Assembly (NCBI GenBank): GCA_016490735.1
Contig: JAEMWC010000272.1
Location: 683,501 to 747,500 of the forward strand
Source: Pachyseris speciosa
Taxonomy: Eukaryota > Cnidaria > Anthozoa > Scleractinia > Pachyseridae
DNA: 64,000 nt
Reading direction: 5' to 3'
Position numbers and translations under genes: made by a program. This document shows positions 44,865 through 55,996 of the stretch, in pieces. The notes under the pieces were generated by a model. It had not been told where the DNA came from. It worked only from the letters and a program-made list of their open reading frames with translations, and ran no database searches. The number at the start of each line of letters is the position of its first letter. The first letter of the stretch is position 1.

Positions 44865-47356
44865 AAATGAGACCAAATATTTACCTGATATTGGTAGACC
44901 CTGAATTTCATTGACAAATGTAAAACTATCCTTAGTGCAGTAGTTAGAAGGGATGTGGGGTTGTAAGAGGGTATATAAATATTTAGCTAATTCATAATTA
45001 TAGGTCCCAATCGACGAAACTATAGGTCTGAATGGTGGCATTGAGTTGGGTCCACGCTGCTTGTGCATCTTGGGGAGTACATAAATCTTGGCAGGCTGGG
45101 AACCGGAAGGGTAGATTTTAGCGTACACGTTGGGATCCAAATGTCTCCTTAGTTTTCATTTTCCTAAGAAATCGTTGGAGCTGACTTATTTTTTTTATTA
45201 TTATTATTTCTTTAATTCGTACAAATTCGCACGTTCATGTTTCCTTCTGGACACAAGTTTTGTCCAATATAAATAACCTGTTTACATTATTTCCCTCTTT
45301 CTTTGTTTTAGCGACACCAGGAAAGATGACTATCCATGCAGCAAGTACAATGTACAGTATATTGTACAGGCAGGTATATGCATTGTAAGTCAGACCAGAT
45401 CAATTTGGATCGGAGTAGACTAGACTGTATCACTTACCTGTAGTCGTGTTCGGATCAACTCAGATCGATCACCTCAAATTTCAATGATACGTTTACCAGT
45501 TATATTTGCATCAATTTCGTTAATGTTAACTTTTCCCTTGCTCTGATTCGCTGGTTTGGTTGAGCCACCATTTTGTTTTGCTAGGCCCAGGTGATGTTGT
45601 ATATAAAGCTCAACTGGCAAGCTGTCTAATTATTTTACTATCTTTAATTTTCTCTTGATTTTATTATATTATTTCATGAACATTTTAAACAATGCAATGA
45701 CATCAAAATCGTCTACCAATCGATAGAGTGCCTCTGAGTAGCCAATCATATTGTGAGTTTACCCAATAGTTTATCACCTTAGACATGTGTTTTACACTTC
45801 TGAGCTAAATTATGCTCCATTCAAAATGGCTATTTAGATCCCTTGTTATTCCTCATATTGGGCTAATATCAGCCCTGTAAGGTAGACAACTCTCTAAGTA
45901 AGGCACTTATACTGTATCAAAGTGCTAAAAAAAACATTGAGAATTAACTCAATTTTTGCGATGATCATAGGTTATGTTGGTATACTTTGCTCACAATTTT
46001 CTACTTCAAATAAACTTGTACTGTATAATCACAAGACTGGAATGCATTAGAAATAATATTGTTTAAGTACGAGAGTGTGAGATTGCATCCATTTAAATCT
46101 CACGCTCAATGTCTGAGGCTTGAGAGCTCTGAGTCTGCATTACAAGTAACAGGACAAAATTTTATTAAGTTCAAATTGTAGTTGATCTGAGTTCATTGAA
46201 CCAAAATTAGGTGATCCAGTCCACTCCGGATGTTATTTAAACACAGTTTCTTTTAATTTTCAACTAATTTTACCTTATTTTCTATTTTCTAGCGCTTGAA
46301 GGGTATCTTCATCAGCTGAGTCCCATCAAAACTGCAAACAAATTTCTTTGATTGTAGTCTACAAACTAGTGGACAAGAAAATGTCCGTTTGATGTGCTAC
46401 TCTCCAAAGCAGAGACCAACACGACAACAAGCTTTTGAAAAGAGGTCCCCCATCAAAATAATTGGAACAAGAAAGAACACCAAGAGACTGTTCCCTGACA
46501 AGGAAGAATATACTCTCTCCAAAAGTGTCAAACTCCACTCCACAAGTCTTGCATTTCCTTACAATGACAAATTTGAGAACAAGCTTCACACCTGTGAAGA
46601 AGCCCTAGAGGCAGCTATTTATCAGCCAATTGACCTCAAAGTTAAAGTCATTACAAAACAGCAAGACAAACAAACCGTTGTCAAGAACGAGAAAACCTAC
46701 TACAAAGTTGAGTGTATGGTAGCTGATCGCACAAATTCCATTAAATTGATACTTTGAGAAGACACTATTGACAAAGTCTAAGCAGGTAAAAGGTATTTGC
46801 TGCAAAATGTAACCGTACGTTCCTTTGACGACACAAAATTTGTAAACACTAACGAAACCACAGTTGTACAAGATGCCTAGAGGAAATTACAGATGCCAAT
46901 ACAAATACACCAGGTCTTCAAGAGAACCGCCTTACAGGACAGTGTGTAGGGATAGACATAAAGAAAAATATATCATGCCTTGTCTGCAATCATTCCCTTC
47001 CAGCTGACCTTATTAAGGGAGAAACCATAGTATGTCCACACTGTAAGGTTACTGCATTGTCATCACTGTTAAACACCAAACGTGTATGTCATGTCCTTCT
47101 TAAAACTGACAAGGGAATGCACAGTTATACATGTTTTAATGATGTAGTGGAAAGCTATCTTAGAAAAATAAACCACCCTGTGCCTTTAGCAGATATGCCC
47201 ATAGATGATTTAAAATTGTTGTTACTGAAAGCAGGGTAACAAGATATGATTGCAGACAAAACTGCAAAAATAATAGCTCAGTATCTGTAAAAATGTATGC
47301 CTTCCTGTAAAGTCAATTTTGAACAAATTTTGTTCCATATCCTCACAAGATTCCTC

Positions 47357-47520
47357 AGAGAATCAAGTTGTTTGGTTAAGTTAGTTTTCATAGAGGATCA
47401 AGTTTTTATGTTAAGCTAGTTTCCATAGAGGATCAAGTTGTTATGTTAGGTTAGTTTCCATAGAGGATCAAGTTGTTATGTTAAGTTAGTTTTCATAAAG
47501 GATCAAGTTGTTTGGTTAAG
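47357..47520. repeat. 35-bp minisatellite, about 4.5 units
   Basis: Units of AGAGGATCAAGTTGTTATG plus TTAGTTTCCAT-type text, after the stop of the OB-fold pseudogene. Units differ by a few substitutions. Confidence 0.8.
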
Positions 47521-47955
47521 TAATATTGTGGCAAATGTTAACAATTATATTTCAAGTTAAAGGAATATATAGTTCCACATGTTGAAACTGAAAAGAGCTC
47601 TATCTAGGAAAAATGCACTTCCATTTGCCGTTAGCAGATAAATTTATACCCATAGACTATTTTAAATTATTATTACCAAAGGCAATAACTATTGTACTTT
47701 GTGGTTAAAATAAAATGTTGGCCTTTCATCTTGTGGTGTTGGATCATTGACGTCATCATCACTCACTCGCTAGCTATGGTGTAAATTTCTGTGTTAACAT
47801 TTCACTTTCGGTGTTAACATTTCCATTGTTACCTTATATTTGATCAACGGAATGTTATACCAAGAAACAGAGAGATGAGAGTTGCATATATTACATTGAT
47901 ATACGCAGTTCCACAGGCTCGATAGTCATTTCAATCGATTTTTTCCTACTTTCAT

Positions 47956-48026
47956 TACCCTGCTAGGGTAGGCTAGGGCTGTTGTTTGTATTTCCTGGTC
48001 TTTTCATGGCTGTCTTATCTGTTGCG

Positions 48027-48058
<32 letters not shown>

Positions 48059-48100
48059 GCGAAAAAACGGCGAAAAGATGAGAACTCTGCTGGCAGGGTA
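47956..48100. mobile_element. 145-bp MULE-like foldback MITE with 9-bp target duplication
   Basis: TACCCTGCTAG at the left mirrors CTGGCAGGGTA at the right; the centre has the hairpin ATGGCTGTCTTA / TAAGACAGCCAT. TACTTTCAT is duplicated exactly (47947-47955, 48101-48109). Different sequence from the TAGCCTCC family but the same duplication length. Confidence 0.82.
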
Positions 48101-48264
48101 TACTTTCATTGGTTTCCCACCAGTAACCTCATGTCCTCTCAGAGGCCTATTTTCCATTGGTTGAGAGACCAAACAATTAAGTTGCTTTCCATTTAACTGT
48201 GCTTTATTTCTGTTTTTTTATCTCCTTCCTACAGAAGTAGCTACATGTAGTCCTCGACTGCCTA

Positions 48265-48433
48265 TTTTTATAACACTCCTTGGCTGTAAACATTTCCATA
48301 CAGGTACCCTTCGTATTCTCCGCTAATCTTTCGATGAAAGTCCTCGAACGTGCGTCTTCTTACTATAAAATGGCGAGATGGAGCTTGATTTTTAGCGGAA
48401 AAAACCCAAGCGATCCGATAACCAAGTGTTTAT
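48265..48433 (+). repeat. Resumed sulfotransferase-intron sequence
   Basis: TTTTTATAACACTCCTTGG, then TGTAAACATTTCCA and ACCCTTCGTAT, match segment A at 37426-37490, marking the right border of the 6.1-kb insertion. Nothing recognisable as a SULT exon follows. Confidence 0.65.
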
Positions 48434-49131
48434 CCAATAATAATATACATGAAAAAATTTCTCGATTCTGATTGGCTAAGAGAAATGCAGTTTTTAGGAA
48501 ACACCGGTGCAGAAAAAAGGTAATTCGATGCAGAAAAAAGGAAATACAGTGCAAAACAAGGTAAAAAACTGAGGATTCTGATTGGTTGATAAACAAAGGC
48601 GCTGCGATTGAGCCAATCAAACGCGGCCTCTGAATGGCGCAAAGTCTGAAGAGCTGCAAGCGACTCTGCGAGCCAAAACAATGGCTGGCTTTTTGAGCAG
48701 GTTTTCTTTCTTCGTGACCGCAATAACAGCAGAGAAGCTGCAAAACAGCTCTAAAAAGGAGAAACGGCTGCGAAAAGCACTGTATTTTAGCTGTCTGTTT
48801 GGAAACAGTGGTGTCCAGAGAAGGGAATTACCGACGTAATTGGAATTACGGGTCCGTTGATGGAGTGACGCCGAGATTAATAAACAAACAAGGCGAAGAT
48901 AACGAACTAGAAAGCCTGAAGGTAATGTTACAGCGCTTGATAGACACTTAGCAAACAAAGTAGCCTTATAGCTATAGCCTGTAATTGTTTAGCCAGTTTT
49001 CACAGCTAAAAACGCTTTAAAAACATCCAGAAAACTGTTGTTTTGGTTCACCTTAGCTTCGTTGCGTTGCTTCTGCAACGTTAAGAAGCTATCTCGCAAT
49101 TTTTTCATGTATATTATTAATAAGTAATCAC

Positions 49132-49167
<36 letters not shown>

Positions 49168-49293
49168 TTGTAAATTTTTTCAAAGACCACAAATTGCACT
49201 CGCCCTACGGGCTCGTGCAATTTTGTGAGTCTTTGAAAAAATCTACTCGTGCTTATTTATTCCAAATTGCACTCGAAATCATGTGATTACCTA
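48434..49293 (+). mobile_element. 0.86-kb MITE, copy 1 of an inverted pair
   Basis: Matches 52797-53660 in inverse almost throughout. One end reads AATAATATACATGAAAAAAT; the other end is a palindromic unit (49120-49293) with arms AATCACATGATTT ... TCGTGCAATTTGGAATAAA. Open frames within it are not recognised and occur in both copies by identity. Confidence 0.75.
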
Positions 49294-50989
49294 TACGTAT
49301 AACTTGAAACACTTGAATATGGTATGATGTTTCTCGTCAACTCTATTCCGGTGGTACAGCCCATTTAGAAATCGTTACTAATCAGTTGTAACAACATGCA
49401 AAGATCCACTCAAAGTCGTTAAAATCTTACAATTCCGCCATGTGTATAGTCTCTCATCAGGGACCTCTGGGGTCGCGAATTGTTAACATCGACCTACGGG
49501 AGGTGACGTCTCCGGCTGAGTTTCCGAAGTAGCCACGATCCGATGTCCGAATATATCGGAAATTCACTTCTTTCGCGTAATGGTGGATGATATCGCTGAA
49601 ATAACTTCGCTTCTGGTTAGGCCTGTCCATTGCACATCATTGAATACATGCTGTTTTCTTGTCTCACCTTTTCATCTTTTGAATGTTTCAATTCTGCGTT
49701 TGACATTTGGAAACGTGGTCGAGATTTAAGTACGATGAATTTATAATATTCTTACAATGAACAGTAACATCCACCTGCGGGAGGTCATAACATCTACCTA
49801 AAGGAGGTATGTTTATAGCGCTAAGAATGTACGAAAAATGTGCACAAGTTTAGAGACTTACCTTCAAGCCTTTGAATCTTAAATTTTTTAATGTAATAAA
49901 AGTATTGTGACTGTATGTTCATATGCCAGTTCAGAGTTAATGGCTGGACTTTCTGTATTGCTAGATAATTAAGCTTGCCCATGGAAAAATTGGATAAGGC
50001 CTAACCAGAAAGTACAGGTCGAATTGCGACACCCCTAATTTTGGCCAAATCGTACTCCTCGTGTTACAATTCTTCTAGTCTGTGGTCTGTCATTTCTGGT
50101 CTACAGTCTACAGTCTGAATATCATCATCACCATCATCTGCATCATCACCTTTATCGTCATCACCATCGTCATCATCGTTATCATCATACTTTGTTTATT
50201 ACAGTCAAATCTATCTGTTTTAATGAGGCCCAGAAAATTACGAAAACATACTTAGTTGTAATTAAATTTTAAAGTAGTTTCAGTCACAACTTTTAGGAAG
50301 AGAATTTTTATGATAAAAGTTCGTGAATAAATAAAGATGATGATGATGACGATGAAGAAACCTTAAACCTTTACTATGTTTTCATTTTCTTACAAACATG
50401 AAAGGATCCCTGTCATACTGTTTTCATTCAGTATATATGTTGCGGTTCAATTTGTTCCTTGGTTTAATTTTTAGTTTTCTTTAATTTATGTTCATTATCA
50501 TACATAACCACATGCAAAAACAAAGAAAAATAAAAATTTAACCACAACATATTCATTATTCTCTGGTGTTAAGACAATAAAAATGACCTCCTTAATGGAG
50601 AAATAATGTGTAGTTCCAGAAAATATTCATACATAAGGTCGATGGAAATTCCAAGGTGGAGGTAATAGCACAAAGTAAACAAAAGTACAGAGCTAAATTG
50701 GAATTTCTGAAGGGTTTGGGATTGTAGACAAAAACAACTTCCATGGGGGAAGCGCGGGGGGGGGGGGGGGGGATGGGGGGGGGGCGGGGTCGGGGGGGAC
50801 AGTATGAATATCTTATGCAGCTACAGAATGTCAAGTTATTACAACTATGTACAGTCAGGCATAAAATAATGGCTACTTAATGAGAAGTCAAGCTCTTCAA
50901 TAACTCAACCAACACATGATCTCTTTTAGTTAATAAAATATGCCTTTGTAAAATCTCTTCAAAGGCTTCCTTGAAATAGTTATAGCTTC
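49294..50989. other. No gene seen; G-rich run
   Basis: No recognisable protein. 49465-49510 and 49760-49812 carry related GGGAGGT words (CCTACGGGAGGTGACG, CACCTGCGGGAGGTCATAAC). 50110-50190 is a CATCATCATC-type simple repeat. 50755-50799 is almost pure G, a potential quadruplex and likely assembly weak point. Confidence 0.4.
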
Positions 50990-52283
50990 AGCTTTTTTTT
51001 CTTTATTTTCTTTATTTCTTTATTTTACTCCACATTAACATATTAAATAAGATTTCTTACAGTGACTAGGAATAGTGAAGGAGTGGAGAAGGGCATGATA
51101 TAGTAGACTAATTATATGCCCTTTTAAATTACAGTACATAATTAGTTAAGATAAAAAGAGGAAACCTTACTATAAACAGAGGGGATGAGAAACAGAAGGA
51201 AAAGAAGTTTTACATATGCGCATGGAAGAAATTAATACTGAGTAAAATAATACTGAAAGAGAGCTCTTTTAAATATTTGTTTTGTGGGTTTTTGGCGAAT
51301 AGAAATGGGAATATCATTCCAGTAATAACATCCAATAATTATTGGGCAAAATTTCCTAATATTTATTCTGAAGGGACTAGGATTCAGATACTGTAAGGAT
51401 GCAATTCGAGTGGCGTAATTATGTTGCTCAGATACAAGGGTTAGGGTAAAATTGGAGGGCTTCCTATCTACAATATAATCATAAAAGAGTTGGCAGGTAT
51501 AGAATTTAAAAATGTCAGGGAGCTTAATGAGACCAAAGTTTGCGTAATGAGGAGTAATATGATCACGAAGCGGAACGTTATTAATGATTCTGTTTTTTGT
51601 AACTTTACCAGTTGTGCTAAGGGTGCTTCGTAGTTGTTACCCCACAATACGCAACCATAGGTTAGATGGGGATATACAAGTGCATAATAGATACTTATAA
51701 GTGTATCTGTCACATGACGTTTTAGTTTGGTGATAATATTTACACTTTTACTAATTTTACTACTAATATAATCAATATGGTCTTGCCAAGACAAAAAACA
51801 ATCAATAACTAGCCCTAAATATTTTATACTGTAAGACTGCTCGAGACACTGATTAGCTAGTTTAAGAGGGGGGTGCAAGTTACAATTAATTTTGTGTCTT
51901 GGCTGGAAAATTAAGTACTTTGTCTTACTTAAATTCAGGGTTAATTTATTTGAACATAACCACTCATAGATGGCTGATAGTTCCTGGTTTATCTGATAAA
52001 GCAATAGATCTAAATCTTTACCAGTTGCAGTTAATGAGGTATCATCGGCAAAAAGCCTTAATGAAAAATAGTTGGTTACTTGGACAATGTCGTTGATATA
52101 TATCAGAAAAAGAAGTGGTCCTAAGATCGACCCTTGAGGTGCCCCTGAATTTATCGCAAGAGAATCGGAGAACACGCCATTAACATACACCTTTTGCTTC
52201 CTTTTGCTCAGGTAAGACCTGAACCACTGATTTTCAATATTTCTTATTCCGTAAAGGTCAAGTTTGGGCAGGTCAAGAGTCAA
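50990..52283 (-). pseudogene. CR1/jockey-type non-LTR retrotransposon, 5'-truncated
   Basis: Starts mid-RT (NIENQWFRSYLSKRKQKVYV), with SGAPQGSILGPLLFLIYIND (motif B) and LRLFADDTSL (catalytic motif C), then a thumb (SIKYLGLVIDCFLSWQDHI, YPHLTYGCVLWG). One frameshift near 51600 moves the end into another frame (NNVPLRDHITPHYANFGLIK ... LFQYYFTQY, stop at 51232). A tail with AAATAAAG-type units lies at 50990-51030. No endonuclease is present. Confidence 0.88.
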
Positions 52284-52499
52284 AGGTCAAGTTTGGACAG
52301 CAGTTTGGACAGCTTGAGCTTTCTGCATAGTGAGGGTATTTCACACTAAAAAGAATTGAATCATGAAGAATTTTTTGTTAACAAAAGAAATGACGCAAAA
52401 TCGAGATAAGGTGTTTGCACTGAACCCTTCAATATTTCAATTATTGTTAGCTAGGCCATGTCATTTTGAGATCTTCATACAAGGATATCGAGTTCCTTG

Positions 52500-52640
52500 A
52501 AGAACTGTCAATTACCGGACTCGGTGCCATATGTGGGTTGAGTTTGTTGGTTCTCTACTCTGCTTCGAGAGGTTTTTCTCCGGGTACTCTGGTTTCCCCT
52601 CTCCTTAAAACCAACAATTGATTTAATTTGATTTGAGATT
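52500..52640 (+). repeat. Dispersed repeat, copy 3 (GGGTTGAGTTTGTTGG family)
   Basis: GGGTTGAGTTTGTTGGTTCT and CTCTGGTTTCCCCTCTCC match 3307-3425 in inverse. Non-coding. Confidence 0.55.
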
Positions 52641-52796
52641 TGTAAGTAATACATAAAATATGAGCGGGAGACCTTTATGGGCATTTAAAACGGCGAGCCG
52701 CAGGCGAGCCGTTTTAAAGCCCATAAAGGTCTCCCGCTCATATTTTATGTTACTTGTGAAATGAAACAATAGATTGTGTTTGTCGTGTTTGTATAG

Positions 52797-52919
52797 GTAA
52801 TCACATGATTTCGAGTGCAATTTGGAATAAACAAGCACGAGTAAATTTTTTCAAAGACTCACAAAATTGCACGAGCCCGTAGGGCGAGTGCAATTTGTGG
52901 TCTTCGAAAAAATTTACAA

Positions 52920-52955
<36 letters not shown>

Positions 52956-53660
52956 GTGATTACTTATTAATAATATACATGAAAAAATTGCGAGATAGCT
53001 TCTTAACGTTGCAGGAGCAACGCAACGAAGCAAAGGTGAACCCAAACAACAGTTTTCTCGATGTTTTTAACGCGTTTTTTGCTGTTAAAACTGGCTAAAC
53101 AATTACAGGCTATAGCTATAAGGCTACTTTGTTTGCTAAGTGCTTATCAAGCGCTGTAATCATTACCTTCAGGCTTTCTAGTTCGTTATCTTCGCCTTGT
53201 TTGTTTATTTATCTCGGCGTCACTCCATCAACGGACTCGTAATTCCAATTACGTCGGCAATTCCCTTCTCTGGACACCACTGTTTCCAAACAGACAGCTA
53301 AAATACAGTGCTTTTCGCAGCCGTTTCTCCTTTATTAAGAGCTGTTTTGCAGCTTCTCTGCTGTTATTGCGGTCACGAAGAAAGAAAACCTGCTCAAAAA
53401 GCCAGCCATTGTTTTGGCTCGCAGAGTCGCTTGCAGCTCAGCTCTTCAGACTTTGCGCCATTCAGAGGCCGCGTTTGATTGGCTCAATCGCAGCGCCTTT
53501 GTTTATCAACCAATCAGAATCCTCAGTTTTTTACCTTGTTTTGCAATGTATTTCCTTTTTTCTGCACCGAATTACCTTTTTTCTGCACCGGTGTTTCCTA
53601 AAAACTGCATTTCTCTTAGCCAATCAGAATCGAGAAATTTTTTCATGTATATTATTAGTA
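52797..53660 (-). mobile_element. 0.86-kb MITE, copy 2 of an inverted pair
   Basis: Inverse of 48434-49293, with a handful of differences, among them a few extra bases near 53435. The two copies bracket 3.5 kb that includes the RT relic 50990-52283. Confidence 0.75.
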
Positions 53661-53667
53661 ATGTTAA

Positions 53668-54666
53668 CCCATTGGCACCCGAGCCGGCCAAAACCGGCCG
53701 TAAAAAACTCCCACGCTTCAAAACATTGCAACTTTCTCAATCGCACGAATATTGCCTTAACTGTTAGTTGTGAGCACGAAATGGAATGCCCTTTAAATTT
53801 GGATATCCAATAAATGCAAAAAACGTAGCGATTTTTACCAAATATGGCCTTTTGAGTTTGGACAAGAACGAAACTGACCGTTTCAAACGTCAAAGAGAAA
53901 CCACAAAAATGCCCCTTTTTGCCTTCACGTTTTTTAAGGAAATCATCGCCGAAAAACCAGACTTCAACCATCATAACGAAATTCAGTCCTTTTTCTAGCT
54001 TAGAAATGACTTTTTTTGTTCATATTCTTCTCCCGAGCGTTGATACAGCCTTTTGTTCCAGTGCATTCGGGCCTTTCCGCCATTTTCAACATCTAGACCA
54101 CATTGCATGCTGGGAAATGACGAGAATTTTTGACAGCACCCGTTCCTTCTCCCAATTCTTTTACACAGCCACTCCGACCTACCGCCAAAAATTCTTGCTT
54201 GTGGTCATCTTCAGTACTCAGAAATTCCAAAATATGTGGCGGTAGGTCGAGAAATTTATCAATAGTCGAGTCCCAAAGGTACTAAGTGTTCGACCGGCCA
54301 AATTCCCAGTTCGTCGAGTAACAAGCCAAATTCAGCAACAAAGTACATCACCTTGCTCGATTCTTTGAGAAAGTGGACTCTTAGCTACCGTCACGCTTAA
54401 TGATGCTCATCAGGCAGCCGCTAAAGATGAAAAATGGCTGTAAATTTAACAGAAATCGCAAGCAAACCGAACTTGGGCCATTGTTGTCGCTTCACGGATA
54501 AAAAATAGCTACGTCAAAATGACGTTTTTAGAAACCTTGAGCCCCCAGTGGCTTAGGACAGCAGCACTTTTCCCTGGTAGTTCAAATAAAGAGTCACGAA
54601 TTGCTATTCATCGTTTATAGGTGAAAAATCACTCCGAAAATGTAAAAACAGCTGGTAGTCAATGGG
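53668..54666. mobile_element. 1-kb TTAA-flanked foldback element (CCCATTG termini)
   Basis: CCCATTGGCACCC at the left and GTAGTCAATGGG at the right, flanked by TTAA on both sides (53664-53667, 54667-54670). CCC-type ends with TTAA duplication are piggyBac-like. The TIR is short (about 7 bp clean). It adjoins the inverted MITE copy at 53660. Confidence 0.65.
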
Positions 54667-54670
54667 TTAA

Positions 54671-54874
54671 TCAGCAGAGATCTGTATGAAAGTTAATGCA
54701 TACTAATAAGCGGAGCAGGACACTTTTATGAAAGTTAATGATTTTTATTGGGGCTTAGAGTGGTATACATGTGACTCAAATACTACCCGTAGATTGGTCG
54801 TTAGTCTCATGAATTATTAATGAATTTTACAATTAGTAGGCGAAGAGCCACCTCGTGGAAGTACTACTAATAAT

Positions 54875-54919
<45 letters not shown>

Positions 54920-55996
54920 TAAGGCAGTATGGATTTATAGCTTGAAATTTGTGAAAGGCTGAAGTTTAATTGACTCCAGTATATTTAATTTGTGGCACGC
55001 AAAATAGTATAAGCCTCTGGCATGGGTTACCTTCTCTGACCTAGAATACTGATGTACTGCATTCTCTGAAGGTGATGGCTAGCGACTGTACAATGTTCTT
55101 TTTAAGCTTAATAATATATAGCCTAGCATAGGGGTAGAAGTTTACATGACTTGCATAGAGTTTACATCCTTATTACATTAGGGTAGTAGCATAATTAACA
55201 CACAGTAGCCCCAAACACCCTTGCATCTTGCAAGTAACAAGCAAATCAGTTTTGCCAAAGAGCTGTTTTGGTGTCAGGGATGAAATGATGAAGTTATTAC
55301 TCATAATCGTGCTGTGCTAAATTCTGATGTTATTGCATTCATCAACAATTCATCTGCAGAGATCTCTGGTCTTGCACTAAAGATTGAAAGGACGTGCCTT
55401 AAGGAGATGGGCATTAAATATCTCAGAAAACAGCTCCAAATCCTTTATATATAAAAAGGATACAGCTGATATTCATTGCATGGGTTTTTGGAATGCGTCA
55501 ATGTTATCTTGTAAACAATATTCAAAGATGGCTGTTTGGTTTGCAAAAGAATCTCATTTTATTATTCCATCTAAATAGTAGAAGTCAATGATGAGGCCAA
55601 AATGAAGGATTCAAGACAGCCTTTATTAAAATAACCAATACTTGAAATGATTTGATTAATATACTCCTAACGTAATAAATTCTCTTCAGTACAATATTTG
55701 AAACATATACTCAACCACTACAAAAAAGAAAATTGAAAATAGACTGTCAGATAGAACAAGTCAGAAACCAATAATGATAATAATAATAACAATAATACTA
55801 ATAATACTAATACTACTACTACTAATAATAATGACCATAATAATAACAATAATAACAATAATAATAATAATTGAGCATCATTTTCCAATGGTTCAATAGC
55901 ACTTTACAGAAAATATATGTAATTAGCATATTAAAAGATAAAAAAAGGTAAAACAGGTCAGCAATTTGCATATATGAACAAAGAAAAAGGTGTTTT
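54671..55996. other. No gene seen; ATT/AAT microsatellites
   Basis: 54877-54917 is (ATT)n. 55765-55872 is a mixed AAT/AAC/ACT array that lies on the 3' side of the minus-strand RT relic. No recognisable ORF or exon. Confidence 0.5.

Larger units (their letters stand above)
42900..45185 (-). mobile_element. Penelope-like retroelement, 5'-truncated, frameshifted, with GIY-YIG domain
   Basis: On the minus strand: 45140-44871 carries the RT start (IYVLPKMHKQRG, FRPIVSSIGTYNYELAKYL). 44412-43750 carries DVESLFTNIPLDE, MGSPLAPVLANLFM and the catalytic YRRYVDDTF. 43676-43320 carries a GIY-YIG endonuclease (CNACYIGETSRHLSTRIREHL), and the frame ends with the usual C-terminus (HIRWVNPTLNKQ) at 43220. 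RT plus GIY-YIG is the Penelope hallmark. Frameshifts lie near 43750 and 43340. The 3' non-coding part includes a hammerhead ribozyme. It sits antisense in intron 1 of the OB-fold pseudogene and is split by the MITE 44419-44864. Confidence 0.9.
42807..47239 (+). pseudogene. RPA-like OB-fold / zinc-ribbon protein, three exons, broken
   Basis: Exons: 42803-42835 (MSQASLSQS), 45312-45373 (DTRKDDYPCSKY ...), 46293-47239. All splice sites are GT-AG and phases 2, 1 agree, so exon 3 opens with ALEGYLHQLSPIK. Exon 3 then reads an OB-fold-like stretch (IDLKVKVITKQQ, KVECMVADRTNSIKLIL) and a four-Cys zinc ribbon (CLVCNHS ... CPHCK), as in single-strand DNA-binding RPA subunits. Breaks: a frameshift near 46350, TGA in place of an expected Trp after KLIL, a TAA shortly after, and a frameshift near 46873. 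The family seems multi-copy in cnidarians (recalled, not searched). Function of the parent is inferred only from the fold. Confidence 0.55.
42125..48264 (+). mobile_element. 6.1-kb insertion carrying an OB-fold protein gene, in the copy-B sulfotransferase intron
   Basis: Segment A (37411-37430) reads CACAGTTTTTATAACACTCC without a break. In copy B the same sequence stops after CAGTTTTT at 42124 and resumes with TTTTTATAACACTCC at 48265, so everything between is an insert, with TTTTT shared at both ends. The left end GTAGCTACTTCTCTTC folds on itself (mirror at 42140-42159). AGAAGTAGCTAC recurs inverted near the right end, about 20 bp inside. The unit contains a tandem duplication (42211-42315 and 42347-42440), the OB-fold pseudogene, a Penelope element in its first intron, a minisatellite and a MULE-like MITE. 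No transposase is visible. Confidence 0.55.

Noticed and set aside
47357..47520. CRISPR-like array
   Set aside because: The units are contiguous with no variable spacers; a minisatellite in a eukaryotic genome.
48363..48958. Overlapping minus-strand ORFs, mirrored at 53367-53813
   Set aside because: They recur because the MITE is duplicated. Frames overlap each other, have no known domain and differ in length between copies.
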